DNA of 6,335 nucleotides, taken from NCBI GenBank assembly GCA_018660305.1, contig JABJKO010000115.1, forward strand, positions 1 to 6,335. Reading direction: 5' to 3'. Position 1 is the stretch's first letter, and each line of letters opens with the position of its first letter. This DNA is from Rhodospirillaceae bacterium. GTDB taxonomy: Bacteria > Pseudomonadota > Alphaproteobacteria > MPNO01 > UBA2964. Positions 5,145-6,335 of the stretch are shown in pieces. Under the pieces are notes generated by a model. It did no database searches. It was not told the origin of the DNA and saw nothing but the letters and a program-made list of their open reading frames with translations. A program made the translations under genes and the position numbers.

Positions 5145-5177
5145 AGAATAGCCCGAATGGCGTTAAGACCTTGTTAA
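5145..5177 (-). promoter_or_regulatory. Candidate CtrA box plus -10 for the lipoprotein gene
   Basis: On the minus strand TTAACAAGGTCTTAAC (5162-5177) fits the alphaproteobacterial CtrA consensus TTAA-N7-TTAAC exactly. Eleven nt downstream is TATTCT (5145-5150), a possible -10. That puts the CtrA box over the -35 region, the usual location at CtrA-activated promoters. The site overlaps the stop codon of the amidotransferase gene. The 8-bp direct repeat GTTAAGAC on the plus strand (11-bp period) is the same feature. Confidence 0.5.
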
Positions 5178-6335
5178 GACGCTGATAATAAATCGAAAAC
5201 GTCGCCATCACCGCGCAGACCCTCGACGTGATATCGATGCCAGAGGGCGTAAAACAACAACACCCAGGCGGCGAATCCGGCTCTCCGGCGGCCGCTCCGG
5301 AATATCCGTTCGACACGGTCCGGACGGCAAATCTCGGCGATGCCTGGCTGACGGGCGACCAGCGGTCCCAGCATATCTCCCTTGCGGATCAGCCACTCGC
5401 CCACCGGCACGGTAAAACCACGCTTGCGGGAAAACGGCCGCGCCTCCGGCAGGGCCTCGGCAAGCCATTTGCGCAGGATCCATTTACCGACCCGGCCCCT
5501 GATCTTGAGCGAATCCGGCAGGCAGAAAACCGCCTCGGCGACGGCCGGATCGAGCAGCGGCGTGCGGCCCTCGACGCCATGGGCCATCAGGCACCGATCG
5601 AGCTTGATCAACAGATCATGGGCCAGCCAATCGGCGCAATCGATCGCCTGCGCCACCTGAAGGGCGCTGCGGCCTTCGATACCGGCCACGGATTCGCTTG
5701 CCGCGACACCGCGCCGCCAGTCACGCGATTCCGTCCGCAGGACATCGAGCCCCTCCAGCGCGCCACGGGACCGCATGGCGCGCTTGTAGCGCCACCAGGG
5801 TCTGATCATCGAGCGGTACCGGCCATAACCGCCAAACAACTCATCGCCGCCCTCACCGCACAGGATCACCTTCAGGTCTTTCCCCGCCACCGCGGCGAGC
5901 TTGTAGGTCGGCAACTCGGCATAGTCTGCAACCGGATCATCCATTGCCTGCGCGACACGCGGCACCGTTGTCCAGAAATCCTCTTCCGTAAAATCGACCT
6001 CGATATGTTCGGCACCCACCGCTGACGCGATGGCTCTGGCATGTTCCCGTTCGTCGACCGCGTTTGTATCGGAAAACCCCACCGTGAAGGCACGCACCGG
6101 TCGATCATTGAGCCGGGCCATGAGGGCAAGCAGGGCCGAAGAATCGATACCGCCCGACAGAAACATGCCATAGGGCACGTCGCTTCTCTGATGAACGGTG
6201 ACACTATCGATCAACGCCGTCTCAAGCCTGGCCAGCGCGGTTTCCTCATCCAGTTCCTCGGGCGGCTTCTCGGGCAACGCCGCACGGCGCAGACGATGGG
6301 CAATGCGGCCGGATTCGACCACCAGCGTTTCACCG
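5174..6335 (-). CDS. Asparagine synthase-type amidotransferase, synthetase domain (partial, N-terminus outside window)
   Basis: The frame runs off the right edge without a start. About 386 residues are visible, covering the ATP-dependent synthetase domain (PF00733). The N-terminal glutaminase domain should lie beyond the edge; the final part of it reads 'GETLVVESGRI'. Landmarks, counted from the codon at 6322, are the ATP pyrophosphatase P-loop 'SGGIDSS' (56-62), 'AFTVGF' (78-83), the second signature 'GEGGDELFGGY' (156-166), 'HGVEGRTPLLD' (248-258) and 'SRKRGFTVPVGEW' (298-310). The enzyme adenylates a carboxylate and transfers ammonia from glutamine, as AsnB does for aspartate. AsnB-like paralogues of this kind are also common in capsule and exopolysaccharide clusters, where they amidate sugar acids. 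Which applies cannot be told here. The GTG at 6322 is not a credible start because coding sequence continues upstream. Confidence 0.92.
   Translation of the reverse strand, partial: GETLVVESGRIAHRLRRAALPEKPPEELDEETALARLETALIDSVTVHQRSDVPYGMFLSGGIDSSALLALMARLNDRPVRAFTVGFSDTNAVDEREHARAIASAVGAEHIEVDFTEEDFWTTVPRVAQAMDDPVADYAELPTYKLAAVAGKDLKVILCGEGGDELFGGYGRYRSMIRPWWRYKRAMRSRGALEGLDVLRTESRDWRRGVAASESVAGIEGRSALQVAQAIDCADWLAHDLLIKLDRCLMAHGVEGRTPLLDPAVAEAVFCLPDSLKIRGRVGKWILRKWLAEALPEARPFSRKRGFTVPVGEWLIRKGDMLGPLVARQPGIAEICRPDRVERIFRSGRRRAGFAAWVLLFYALWHRYHVEGLRGDGDVFDLLSAS

Noticed and set aside
5228..6025. 265-residue plus-strand ORF opposite the asparagine synthase gene
   Set aside because: It is antisense to the conserved PP-loop and GEGGDELFGGY coding regions; no domain is recognisable.

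Overview
The window looks like part of an alphaproteobacterial chromosome. The basis is GC-rich coding sequence, Shine-Dalgarno (SD) led starts, a small lipoprotein and a Sel1-repeat protein with typical export signals, and a TTAA-N7-TTAAC motif matching the CtrA box of that class. The genus cannot be read from the sequence.

Layout. One short plus-strand ORF (111-518) at the left edge has TPR-like sequence and may be the tail of a longer, nonsense-interrupted gene. Everything else is on the minus strand, read from right to left. First is an asparagine-synthase-type amidotransferase cut by the right edge (5174-6335). A 91-residue lipoprotein (4828-5103) follows, preceded by a candidate CtrA site and a dyad operator. 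Next are a secreted Sel1-repeat protein (4071-4769), a VOC metalloprotein (VOC2, 3521-4054), a second VOC paralogue (VOC1, 2663-3193), a small 2OG-Fe(II) oxygenase (1962-2585) and a COG2159/ACMSD-type amidohydrolase (664-1878).

The 327 bp between the two VOC genes hold the most unusual structure. Positions 3256-3525 form a 270-bp fold-back element. It has 15-bp terminal inverted repeats with one mismatch, CTAG at both ends, and two diverged arms of about 135 bp, each carrying its own multi-stem hairpin. It looks like a MITE-type non-autonomous insertion that landed on the VOC2 stop codon and split an ancestral VOC2-VOC1 pair whose spacer would have been about 63 nt.

How the genes may work together (inference). 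The amidohydrolase, the two VOC proteins and the 2OG oxygenase are all metal-dependent enzyme types often seen in small-molecule or aromatic catabolism. They sit in one orientation with short gaps, so a catabolic module is plausible, but no substrate can be named. The Sel1 protein, lipoprotein and amidotransferase look like envelope or surface-polysaccharide functions. The 16-nt gap between Sel1 and VOC2 may still place both groups on one transcript. No rRNA, tRNA, CRISPR array or intact transposase was seen.
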